Shown here: positions 28,562-36,607 of the stretch, one piece after another | Numbering within the stretch: position 1 is the first letter of the stretch | Layout of the letters: every line of letters begins with the position of its first letter | Source of the DNA: CAZYQW01 sp964649825 | GTDB lineage: Bacteria > Planctomycetota > B15-G4 > JADJEK01 | Assembly (NCBI GenBank): GCA_964649825.1 | Contig: CAZYQW010000136.1 | Span: 9,140 to 73,139, forward strand | Length of the DNA stretch: 64,000 bases | Reading direction: 5' to 3' | The notes under the pieces: model-generated | The model's database searches: none | What the model was told of the DNA's origin: nothing | What the model saw: only the letters and a program-made list of their open reading frames with translations | Program-made: the position numbers and the translations under genes

Positions 28562-30291
28562 CACGGCCACTCCTCCTTCTCGTAGAACGCGAGACCGGCC
28601 GCGTCCGATGCGAGCGCCGCCTTCGGGTAGGAGTTCGGATCGGGCGGCTTGGCGAAGCCGTTCTTCAGGTCGTCGGGGATCGAGCCGGAGAAGTCGGTCG
28701 ACTGATCGACCAGGAACGACGTGATCCGCTCGAGCTGTTCGCGCGTCAGGTCGTCGCGGTCGAGCGGAAGATCGGCCTTCATCCCGGCGAGCAGGTCGGG
28801 GCGGATCTGCGCCTGGATCGAGGGGCTCTCGAACGCGTCCATGATCACGTCGACGTCGATCCCCAGGTCGACGCTGACGTCGAGCTCCGCCGCGAGCTCG
28901 ATCTTCGCCATCTCGACGTCGAGGTCGGCCGACACGCCGCCGCCGATCTCGAGGCTCGGCGGGATGCAGAACTTGAGCTTGAGCAGGAACCACAGGTTGA
29001 AGAGGAAGACGACGATCGGGAGGACGATCTTCAACAGGAACATCGCGACGATCGTGATGAGCGGGATCGCGAAGAAGCAGATCTCGACCCCCTTCCCGCC
29101 CGGACCGCTCGCGTTGCCCGCGTCGGGGACGACGTCGCCCTCCGGCATCGCGTAGTCGAGCGTCGAGGCCGGCGGCGCGATCATGCCGACCCCGCCCCCG
29201 AGCGCCGCACGGTCCTTCAGGTCCGCGAGGTCCGGGAGCTGCACCATCACCGGCTTGTGGTTCGTGCCGTCGACGTCGAAGTGCCCGGCGAGGCGGTACG
29301 GCTCGGTCGGATCGCTCCAGACGAGTTCGCCGTGGCAGTCGTTGCGGATCCGCTTCCTCGGGCACGGATGGCGGTGGCGGCGGACGAAGCACTCGACCTG
29401 ATAGACGTGCCGGTCGTCGAAGCGCGCCGAGCCGTCCGAGTCGAGGTCCGCGCTGCCGGTCGGAACCGCCCCGAACCAGATCGTCCCGTGGTGGCCGGGG
29501 CTCGATGGGTCGCTCGGGGCGGGGACGAGCGGGTAGAGGGGGAAGATCTCCTCCGAGCGGTCACCGGCGTCCTCGTCGACGCCGATCCAGTCGCCGTAGC
29601 CCTTGTGAGCACCGCCGAACCAGCCCTGAATCTCGATCACGACGTCGCCCTTCGCCTCGGCCGCGGCGAGCTGGGCGACGAGGGTCTCGATCTCGCCCTC
29701 GAGGTCCGCCTTGTGGGCCGCGTACTCCTGCTTGACGGCCGGTGAGAAGAAGGAGTCGGGGTCGGAGATCGTGCCGCGCGCCGCGAGCCGCTCGAGGCGC
29801 GTCGCGGCCGACTCCTCTCGCCGCTGCACCCGGGCGAGCTCGCGCCGCTTCGCGCCGAGGGACTTCAACCAGCCGTCGACCTGCGTCGCCGCCGCCGCGG
29901 TCTCGATCCGCGTGTGACGCCGCCGAACCACGAACCCCGCCTCGCAGACCTCGTCCCGGTTCACGCGCGGGAAACCGAGCTGGTCGCAATGCAGCTCGCA
30001 GACGACGAGATAGAACCGGTGATGCGTCGGAAGGAACAGCTTGCGCAGGCCGCTCTCGGCGCCGACGTCCTCGCCGGGCGATCCTCCCGGCACGCCGTCG
30101 TCGAACCGGAGCGAGTGCTGCGGATCGGCGAGGAACGCGTTGACGAAGTCGGAGTCGGCGTACTTCTGGAAGACCGGGCGGGCGGCGCGGCCGTACTCCG
30201 GGACGCCCGCGTAGACGGCACCGTCGCCGGCCGACCACCGGTACCACGGGCCGACGAGCTTCCACGGATGGACGGCGGTCGCGGTCACCAT
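28558..30291 (-). CDS. eCIS-associated protein with a hydrophobic, possibly membrane-spanning segment
   Basis: This 577-aa protein lies between spike and gp25 genes. Its parts are a region with scattered cysteines and histidines (to about 125), a coiled coil (about 130-215), a mid domain ending near 395 with CHGELVW, and a strongly hydrophobic stretch at 402-443 (ICFFAIPLITIVAMFLL, IVLPIVVFLFNLWFLL). Last comes a low-charge C-terminal part with SADLDVEMAKIELAAELD. The hydrophobic run is long enough for two membrane helices, which is unusual for a soluble cytoplasmic particle. It could be a membrane anchor, or buried in the particle. There is no signal peptide. ATG 30291 is used; GTG 30288 is the alternative. 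I do not recognise the family. Confidence 0.75.
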   Translation of the reverse strand: MVTATAVHPWKLVGPWYRWSAGDGAVYAGVPEYGRAARPVFQKYADSDFVNAFLADPQHSLRFDDGVPGGSPGEDVGAESGLRKLFLPTHHRFYLVVCELHCDQLGFPRVNRDEVCEAGFVVRRRHTRIETAAAATQVDGWLKSLGAKRRELARVQRREESAATRLERLAARGTISDPDSFFSPAVKQEYAAHKADLEGEIETLVAQLAAAEAKGDVVIEIQGWFGGAHKGYGDWIGVDEDAGDRSEEIFPLYPLVPAPSDPSSPGHHGTIWFGAVPTGSADLDSDGSARFDDRHVYQVECFVRRHRHPCPRKRIRNDCHGELVWSDPTEPYRLAGHFDVDGTNHKPVMVQLPDLADLKDRAALGGGVGMIAPPASTLDYAMPEGDVVPDAGNASGPGGKGVEICFFAIPLITIVAMFLLKIVLPIVVFLFNLWFLLKLKFCIPPSLEIGGGVSADLDVEMAKIELAAELDVSVDLGIDVDVIMDAFESPSIQAQIRPDLLAGMKADLPLDRDDLTREQLERITSFLVDQSTDFSGSIPDDLKNGFAKPPDPNSYPKAALASDAAGLAFYEKEEWPW

Positions 30292-30953
30292 ACGTTGCCC
30301 GCTCCCGGCGTGTAGGTCGGCGAGCTCACCGCGGCCGACGCGACGAGCGTCACGCAGTTGATGAGGCCGTCGAAGTTCGCGGTAGCAGAGTGGACGTTCA
30401 GCACCGGCGCGTTGACCTCGACCGAGGAGTTCGCCTGGATGTCGACCCGGCCCGCCGCGTCGATCGTGATGCGCGCGCCGTTCTTGTGGGTCAAGACCAC
30501 CTCGTCGCTCGCGTTGTCGAGCTTCAGCTCGTGGCCACTCTTCGTGGCGAGAGTGATCACCTCGGCGCCGTCGGTGTCGTCGAACCGGAGCACGCTCTCC
30601 GCGCGCGTCTTCAACACGCGGACGTTGTTCGCCGCCGTCGCGTCTTCCGGCAGCGTCTCGACGCCGTTCCACGCTGCGCCGACGATGTAGGGCCGCCGCG
30701 GGTCGCCGGCCTCGAACCCGACCACGACCTGGCTGTCGACCTCGGGGAGCGTCATCAACCCCTGGTTCTCGTCGGCGTACGGGGAGAGGAGAGTCGCCCA
30801 CGCGCGCACGTCCTGGTCGCCGCTCGTGCCGAGCCAAGGAAACCTCACCTGGATCCGCCCAAGCCGCTCCGGATCGACGACGTCGGTGACGATCGCCGGG
30901 TAGAGCCCGTAGTACGTCTGTCGCCCGCCGTCCGGCGCGGATTCCAACGTCAT
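30285..30953 (-). CDS. spike protein, gpV/VgrG gp5-like
   Basis: This 222-aa protein has the gp5/gpV OB-fold (YYGLYPAIVTDVVDPERLGR and IQVRFPWLGT) at residues 10-100, then a linker and a short beta-helix (SGHELKLDNASDEVVLTHKN, ITIDAAGRVDIQ). It should trimerise below the hub and form the membrane-piercing needle. It is short, as in other eCIS spikes, and lacks a lysozyme insert. ATG 30953 overlaps the hub stop as ATGA. No PAAR tip gene was found near it. Confidence 0.92.
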   Translation of the reverse strand: MTLESAPDGGRQTYYGLYPAIVTDVVDPERLGRIQVRFPWLGTSGDQDVRAWATLLSPYADENQGLMTLPEVDSQVVVGFEAGDPRRPYIVGAAWNGVETLPEDATAANNVRVLKTRAESVLRFDDTDGAEVITLATKSGHELKLDNASDEVVLTHKNGARITIDAAGRVDIQANSSVEVNAPVLNVHSATANFDGLINCVTLVASAAVSSPTYTPGAGNVW

Positions 30954-32035
30954 CGCAGCTCCTCGATGGTCGCTCTTTCGGCCTGGAACTCGGTCCGGTG
31001 CCCCTGGTCCCGGTCGAAGGTGTGGCGCACGCGCGTCACGTAGTAGCCGCCGCCGGCGAACGGCAGGCCGACGTTCTCGAGGCGGACGCGGCTGCCGACC
31101 ACGAGGTCGGGCGAACCGCTGGTGACACCGTGGGCGACGACGAACGCGCGCGCGCGCCGCAGCATCTCGCTCTCCGCGAACGCCCGCGCTTCGCCGGCGA
31201 CGAGCGGCACGTCGCGCACGCGGTGCGACACTCGGTCGCCGAACGCGGACTCGAGCACGTCGGGCCCCGTCCGTCCGCTCTCGATCTCGCGCGCGACGAC
31301 GTCCGCCGTCGCCTCTTCATCGATGACCGTCCGGTCCTGCGCGTCGTAGCCGGAGACACGGACCTTCGTCCGCTGATGCGCGAGATCCGCGCGCACGGTG
31401 AGGCGGACGAGGTCGTTCCCCTGCACGAGCGTGAGCTCGGGGCCACGACGGGCGCCGCGCGACTTGAAGTGCAAGGTGTCGTCCGCGAACCACACCTCGG
31501 CCTGCACGCGCCGGGCGCGGTCGCGCAGGAACGCGAGGTCGCTCATGTTCCACTGCTGGACGACATCGTACGTCGGTCCCTCCGCGTCGACCTCGGCCGC
31601 GAGGCCGTGCTCGCCCGCGACCTGCTCGGCGATCTCGGCGTCGCTCATCTGCTCGTAGGTCCGGCTGCGCCGCGTCATGCGCAGGTCCATCAGCCGGTCC
31701 TCGGCGTAGACCACCACCTCCGGTGCCTCGGCCTCCTCGTAGCACGCCTCGATCCCGCTGACGAAGCCGCGGAAGACCGTCCGCGCCCCGTCGCTGGGGC
31801 CGATCGACACGACGATCTCCCGGCCGAAGTCGAACACCGATCCGTCGACGTAGACGTGCTCCTGGTGCCGCCCGCCCTCCACCGATCCGATCGCGAGGAA
31901 GCGCGCGCAGAGGTGCTTCAGACCGTTCGTTCCCTCCTCGATCTCGATCCGCAGCACGTCGTACCCGAGATCGCCCTTGACCTCGCCGTCGACCTCGAAG
32001 ACCGGGTGGGAATCGATGAAGAGCGATTCAGTCAT
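30950..32035 (-). CDS. hub protein, late control D / gp27-like
   Basis: This 361-aa protein fits the phage late control gene D (gp27-like) family, with YEQMSDAEIAEQVAGEHGLA, VQQWNMSDLAFLRDRARRVQ and EVWFADDTLHF. It forms the ring that links the spike to the tube. It starts at ATG 32035, overlapping the preceding small gene by 8 bp, and ends in an ATGA overlap with the spike gene, so hub and spike are coupled. Confidence 0.92.
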   Translation of the reverse strand: MTESLFIDSHPVFEVDGEVKGDLGYDVLRIEIEEGTNGLKHLCARFLAIGSVEGGRHQEHVYVDGSVFDFGREIVVSIGPSDGARTVFRGFVSGIEACYEEAEAPEVVVYAEDRLMDLRMTRRSRTYEQMSDAEIAEQVAGEHGLAAEVDAEGPTYDVVQQWNMSDLAFLRDRARRVQAEVWFADDTLHFKSRGARRGPELTLVQGNDLVRLTVRADLAHQRTKVRVSGYDAQDRTVIDEEATADVVAREIESGRTGPDVLESAFGDRVSHRVRDVPLVAGEARAFAESEMLRRARAFVVAHGVTSGSPDLVVGSRVRLENVGLPFAGGGYYVTRVRHTFDRDQGHRTEFQAERATIEELR

Positions 32036-32198
32036 CGAAGCCCTCCGCGGAGAGCCGCCGCTCGCGCTCCTCCCGCTCGCGGAGCGCGCGCCGCAGCGAC
32101 TCGCGCTCGCGCCACCGCGGATCGGACGACGATGTCGCCGGCGACGCGTCGGGCGCCGGCATGACCTCGGTCACCGCGCGGTCGATGCGGACCGTCAT
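32028..32198 (-). CDS. small 56-aa eCIS-associated protein
   Basis: This reading frame begins at ATG 32198 (ATGA overlap with the preceding gene) and ends 8 bp inside the hub gene. The protein starts MTVRIDRAVTEVMPAP and ends in a charged helix (WRERESLRRALREREERE). Tight overlaps at both ends support a real gene. Small proteins at this place between the LysM-type protein and the hub occur in other eCIS loci as far as I recall. Its role is unknown; it could be an adaptor for hub assembly. Confidence 0.7.
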   Translation of the reverse strand: MTVRIDRAVTEVMPAPDASPATSSSDPRWRERESLRRALREREERERRLSAEGFDD

Positions 32199-33598
32199 GT
32201 CGTCCCTCCTCGATGCCCGCAGGGCCCGCGGCAGGCGCAGTGCTTCGTGCCGCCCGGCGCGGCCGACGGTGACGGAAGCCGCGTCCAGGACGGCGCGCCG
32301 GCCCGGTCGCCCGCGGCGGAGCGCGACGAGCCCACGACCACGACGCCGTTGCGCTCGTCGGCCGCGATCGACACGCGCGGTCGGAGCGGCACGCCGTATC
32401 CGTACGTGGCGGCGCGACGATCGACCCGTGGCGGCGGAGGGGCGGGCGGCGACGTCCGCGACGCGCCCGCGATCGAGCCCGTGCCGCTCGTCACCGCGAG
32501 AGGCGCCCGGTCCTGCTCGGGACGCCCGGGTCGTGCCGGCGCGACCCGGCTCGCCGGCGGCGACGCACTCGGTGCACCTGAAGCACCCGATGCAAGCGGC
32601 GCGCCTGGCGCAAGAGGAGTCATGCTCTTGCTCGTGAACGCCCCGCGCGCCGCGGCCGCCGCGGCAGACGTGCGCGCGATCGCCACCGACTCGATCGCCG
32701 ACTGCACCCCGCCCGCCGACGCGAGCGCGAACCCGGAGGCGCGCGCGGAGTCGACGGCGCCGCCCGACGCGGCCGGCGCGCCGCCGCTTGCGGAGGTGTC
32801 CGCGTCGAGGCCGAACGCCGCCTCGAGCGAAACGTCGACGCCGGCCGCGAAGCCGACCGTAGCGCCGAGGCCGACGCTCGCGCCGAGCGACGCGCTGAAC
32901 CCGACCTCGACGCCCGCGCCGAGCTCGAGACTCGCGCCGAGGTCGACCGAGAGCCCGCGCCACGCCGACGGATCGAGTCCAAGCCGCGCCGAGATGTCGA
33001 CCGCGGTCTCGCCGGCCAGCGCCATCGCGACGCGATCGAAGACGCCGCCAGCCGCGCCGCCAGGTGCCGCGTCGGTCGCGCTTCCCGCGTCGGGCTTCTT
33101 CCCCCCGCCCGCCTCGTCCGCCTTGGGTTTCTCGATCTCGTACGTCGGATCCTGCTCGACGATCGCGAGCCCGACCTTCGCGCGCAGCGGCACGCCGCTC
33201 GCCGCGAAATGATCGAAGTCGACGTCGACGGTCTCGACGAGCCCGTCGAAGACCAGGTTTCCCCAGTGGAACCGGACCTTCGGCGGAGGCTCGCTCCCCT
33301 TCGGCCCGGGCCGCACGAACGACTCGACGAAACGCGTGCGCTCGCGCACCGAGACCGGCTCGTCCGTCGTGCCTTCATCCGCGGTGTCGTAGTGGAGATC
33401 CATCGTCAGGGTCGCCGAGCTCTGCCCGGTGTTCTGCCGCTTCGAGCGTCCCGCGCTGCGACCACCCTCCGACTTGTTCGTGATCTGCAGCTTCAGGCTC
33501 GTCGGGTTGAACTGGACGTCGACCTGCTCGAGCACCTCGGGATCTCCCGACTTGGGGCTCGTGATCTTCATCAAGCGCGCCTTCTGAAGAGCGGGCAT
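32195..33598 (-). CDS. CIS tube-adaptor protein with LysM-like segment and disordered tail
   Basis: This 467-aa protein has an N-terminal CIS-tube domain (1-165; QFNPTSLKLQITNKSEGG, RFHWGNLVFDGLVE, GVPLRAKVGLAIVE), the Afp7-type collar between tube and hub. A LysM-like segment, GETAVDISARLGLDPSAWRGL, follows near 200-225. Then comes a glycine/valine stretch (LGASLELGAGVEVGFSASLG) and a ~200-residue disordered Ala/Pro/Ser tail that ends in the cysteine-rich CACRGPCG. LysM parts in contractile systems are thought to bind the hub or glycan. ATG 33598 follows the tube 2 stop by 2 bp. The Cys-rich tail is unusual. Confidence 0.85.
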   Translation of the reverse strand: MPALQKARLMKITSPKSGDPEVLEQVDVQFNPTSLKLQITNKSEGGRSAGRSKRQNTGQSSATLTMDLHYDTADEGTTDEPVSVRERTRFVESFVRPGPKGSEPPPKVRFHWGNLVFDGLVETVDVDFDHFAASGVPLRAKVGLAIVEQDPTYEIEKPKADEAGGGKKPDAGSATDAAPGGAAGGVFDRVAMALAGETAVDISARLGLDPSAWRGLSVDLGASLELGAGVEVGFSASLGASVGLGATVGFAAGVDVSLEAAFGLDADTSASGGAPAASGGAVDSARASGFALASAGGVQSAIESVAIARTSAAAAAARGAFTSKSMTPLAPGAPLASGASGAPSASPPASRVAPARPGRPEQDRAPLAVTSGTGSIAGASRTSPPAPPPPRVDRRAATYGYGVPLRPRVSIAADERNGVVVVGSSRSAAGDRAGAPSWTRLPSPSAAPGGTKHCACRGPCGHRGGTT

Positions 33599-33600
33599 CG

Positions 33601-34122
33601 CTACACCTCCACCAGTCGAAGTCCTTCGTGCGCGATGTGGAGCTCCTCGATCGCGATCTCGCCGGTTTTCGCGTTCAGCTCGGGACCCTTCACGCGCGCC
33701 GGCAGCCCGCGGTCGAACCGCCACACCGCGACGACGTTCTCGCCCGTCGATCGCACCTGGATGACGCCGTCGAACCGCACCACCGGGCGAACGCCGGAGA
33801 CGACGTCCTGCAGCCACTGCCAGAGCTCGCGGTTCACCTCGCCGCCGCTCGCGTGGAACATGCCGCGCTTCAGCACCACGTTCTGGTACTTCGCGCGCCC
33901 GACGCGGCGGATGACGCCGTCGTTCCGCCCGCCCTCGAGGTACTCCTGCACGTCCATCTCGACCTCGAGCCCCGTGCAGTCCTGGAACGAGCCGTCGCCG
34001 AGCGTGGTGTTGGAGTCGCTCGACCCAGACGCACGCGCCGTGCCCGAGAGACCGGCCGGAAGGGCGGCGCTCTTCTCGAGCGAGACCTCGAAGTTCCACG
34101 CACGCAGGAGAGGATCCGCCAC
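33601..34122 (-). CDS. inner tube protein 2, gp19-like
   Basis: This 173-aa protein is a gp19/Hcp-like tail tube protein: DCTGLEVEMDVQEYLEGG, VVLKRGMFHASGG, LWQWLQDVVSG and the ending AIEELHIAHEGLRLVEV. It is longer than tube 1, with a Ser/Gly-rich insert near residues 25-45, and is probably the tube-initiator ring next to the baseplate, like Afp5. GTG 34122 is used because GGAGGAGG lies ahead and the sheath 2 stop is 2 bp upstream. Confidence 0.9.
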   Translation of the reverse strand: MADPLLRAWNFEVSLEKSAALPAGLSGTARASGSSDSNTTLGDGSFQDCTGLEVEMDVQEYLEGGRNDGVIRRVGRAKYQNVVLKRGMFHASGGEVNRELWQWLQDVVSGVRPVVRFDGVIQVRSTGENVVAVWRFDRGLPARVKGPELNAKTGEIAIEELHIAHEGLRLVEV

Positions 34123-34124
34123 CG

Positions 34125-36131
34125 TCAGACCTCCTCCAGCGAGAGCTCGTCGGACGCGCGCGTCAGCCGCAGGACGATGAACTCGAGCGGCTCGGCGGGA
34201 GCGACCCCGATCTCGGCCACGAGGCGGCCGTCGTCGCCCGAGGCCGGCGGATTGTTGGAGTCGTCGCAGCGCACGAAGAACGACTCCGCCTCGGTCGCAC
34301 CGGCAAACGCGCCGGCGTCGTAGAGCCGGCGGAGGAACATCCGCAAGAGGTGGCGGAGCCGCGACCGCAGGCGCGGTCCGTTCGGCTCGAACACGACCCA
34401 CTGCATCTCGCGTTGGAGCGTGCGCGTGAGCAGCATCATCAGGCGTCGCACGGAGAGTTGGCGGACCGACGCGTCACGCGAGAGAGTCCGCGCCGCGGTC
34501 AGCCGCACGCCGTCGCGGTCGCGAACGAGCACGTTGATGCCGCGGCCGTGCAGCCGCCCGTGCTCGCTCGGACCGACGGACTCGGTCACATCGATCGCGC
34601 CGCGCACGACGCGCTGCGCCGGTCCGTGCGGCACGCCGAACTCGATCTCGCTCGCCGCGATGATCCCGGCCGCCGCCGCGGACGGGTTCGCGAGGACGCG
34701 GGCCGAGCGGTCGTCGTCCGTGCGCGTGACGTAGATCCACGGGTGGTACGCGGCCGCGTACGACGAACGGAACCGCTGCCGCCACCGCTCGATCTGGTTC
34801 GGGCGCAGCCCCGGGGGAACGTCGAGCAGCGCGACGATCCGCACGGCCTCCGCCAGCTCGACCACGCGCGTCTGGAGCGCGACGATCGCGTCCTGCTCGG
34901 TGGCCGGATCGAGGTAGAGCCCCGAGAGCTCGGGCACGGCGTTCGCGCCGCCCGGCGAGACCGCGACGTCGACGCACGGCGCGAAGTCGGGGCCGGTCGT
35001 CGAAACGTCCTCGACCTCGTCCTGGACGTCGAGCGGCTCGGGCACGTAGAGGTCGGGGAGCACGACCGACGCGACGTCGACCACGCGGGCGACCGCGTGG
35101 GCTCCGGACGCGGGATCCTCGTCGCCCAGCACCCACTTCGAGTCGAAGAAGTCGTCGGGCGTCAGGTCCGAGTAGCGATCGATGACCGCGTTCCCGGTTC
35201 CGTCGTCGAATCGTCCGTCGTCGGCATCGGGGAGCTCGGGATCGAACGGCACGCCGGCGGCGTCGTTCGGCACGAGCGTCCCTTCGGCCCATTCGCCGGC
35301 CGGCCAGACGAGTTCGGACTCGTAGCACAGCACGGTGCCGATCCAGCGCGGGTGACCCGCCATCAGGCCGAGCTCCTCGTGCCGCTCCCGCCGGCCGTCG
35401 CCGTCGTCGACCAGCAGTATTCCGTCGATGAGCTCGGCGGAGACGATGACGTCGGAGAGCGGCAGGTCGAAGTCGACCGCGACGACCGGTACGTCGCCGT
35501 GATGCTCGAGACGCGCCGCGACGACGAAGCGCAGGTGCCGCTCGCCGCTCGCCGTCCGACATCGGACCAGCGAGCCGAAGGGAATCGCGTCGTCGGGGTC
35601 GAACGTCAACCCGCCCGCGTTCGCGGACGCGAAGACGAGCGGCGCGGCACGGAGCCCGAGCGCGGCCCGCAGCCCGTTCCCCCAGCTCCCCTCGCTGCGC
35701 GCGACGAGCTCCACCGGCTTGCCGTCGAACCGGAAGCCGTCGAGGACGCCGCGCGCGACCCCGGCGTCGTCGCGGGCGTCGCCGTAGTCATGGACGATCC
35801 GGACGACGTACGCGCGCCGGCCGCCCTGCTCGAAGAACGACGCCACCGCGTACGGCAGCCGCCCCGGCCCTTCGAACCCGCCGAAGAGGCGCCGGTACTC
35901 CTCGAAGCTCTCGACCGGCACGGCGACCGAGCGAAGCCGGGGGAACGTCGCGTCCACGCAGGGTCGCTCGCGACGCCACCGCGGCACGTCGAGGTCGGGC
36001 ACGCGGCACGGGCCGCGCGGCGCCACCCCGACGAACGCACAGACGTCCAAACGCACCGGATCGATCGTTCGCGGTGACGTCTCGGGAACGGTGTAGACCC
36101 CAGGTGCAGTTTCGGAGAGGCGCGGCTCCAC
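34125..36131 (-). CDS. contractile sheath protein 2 (longer paralogue)
   Basis: This 668-aa tail-sheath family protein ends with the conserved sheath C-terminal domain (LQREMQWVVFEPNGPRLRSR and EIGVAPAEPLEFIVLRL). The N-terminus is PGVYTVPETSPRTIDPV, and the variable middle domain is longer than in sheath 1. A second sheath usually forms a specialised ring at one end in eCIS such as Afp. It starts at GTG 36131 just after the tube 1 stop (TAA) with only a weak ribosome site, which may lower its level compared with sheath 1. Confidence 0.9.
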   Translation of the reverse strand: MEPRLSETAPGVYTVPETSPRTIDPVRLDVCAFVGVAPRGPCRVPDLDVPRWRRERPCVDATFPRLRSVAVPVESFEEYRRLFGGFEGPGRLPYAVASFFEQGGRRAYVVRIVHDYGDARDDAGVARGVLDGFRFDGKPVELVARSEGSWGNGLRAALGLRAAPLVFASANAGGLTFDPDDAIPFGSLVRCRTASGERHLRFVVAARLEHHGDVPVVAVDFDLPLSDVIVSAELIDGILLVDDGDGRRERHEELGLMAGHPRWIGTVLCYESELVWPAGEWAEGTLVPNDAAGVPFDPELPDADDGRFDDGTGNAVIDRYSDLTPDDFFDSKWVLGDEDPASGAHAVARVVDVASVVLPDLYVPEPLDVQDEVEDVSTTGPDFAPCVDVAVSPGGANAVPELSGLYLDPATEQDAIVALQTRVVELAEAVRIVALLDVPPGLRPNQIERWRQRFRSSYAAAYHPWIYVTRTDDDRSARVLANPSAAAAGIIAASEIEFGVPHGPAQRVVRGAIDVTESVGPSEHGRLHGRGINVLVRDRDGVRLTAARTLSRDASVRQLSVRRLMMLLTRTLQREMQWVVFEPNGPRLRSRLRHLLRMFLRRLYDAGAFAGATEAESFFVRCDDSNNPPASGDDGRLVAEIGVAPAEPLEFIVLRLTRASDELSLEEV

Positions 36132-36134
36132 GGT

Positions 36135-36590
36135 TTACTCGTACTTGATGTTCTCGCAGCAGAGCGAGAGCTCCTCCATCGCCACCTCGCCGCCGCCTTT
36201 GGCCGCGAGCGTCGGACCGGTCCACTTCTTCGGGCGCGCGGCGCGGAGCACCCACGCGGCGACCGCGTTGCGCGCCTCGTCGAGCAACGTGATCGTCACC
36301 TCGCGCGGGTCATCCTTGCCCTGGCGGAACGTGTCGAGCCACTGGAAGAGGTCGGTCGCGCCGACGACGCCGCGCTTCAGCGTCACGTCGTCGACTTTGA
36401 ACGTGTTCGGGACCTTGCGTACCGTGTTCACCTTCTCGTTGCCGTTGCGGTACTCCGAGTAGCTCACCTCGGTGCCGAGCCCGCTGACGTCGGAGAAGCC
36501 TCCGATCGTCGCGGTGCCGTCGCCCTGGGCTCCTCCGAGCTCGACGATGAAGTTGAACGCGCCGTAGGGGTTGTCGCGGAACGTTGCCAT
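36135..36590 (-). CDS. inner tube protein 1, gp19/Hcp-like
   Basis: This 151-aa protein is the main tube subunit: MATFRDNPYGAFNFIVELGG, GFSDVSGLGTEVSYSEYRNG, VTLKRGVVGATDLFQWLDTF. It matches the usual size of gp19-like eCIS tubes (about 150 aa). Hexameric rings stack to form the tube that carries cargo. A GGAGG site precedes ATG 36590, stronger than for tube 2, which fits a major structural protein. Confidence 0.95.
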   Translation of the reverse strand: MATFRDNPYGAFNFIVELGGAQGDGTATIGGFSDVSGLGTEVSYSEYRNGNEKVNTVRKVPNTFKVDDVTLKRGVVGATDLFQWLDTFRQGKDDPREVTITLLDEARNAVAAWVLRAARPKKWTGPTLAAKGGGEVAMEELSLCCENIKYE

Positions 36591-36607
36591 GTCTCTTTAC
36601 CTCCTCG

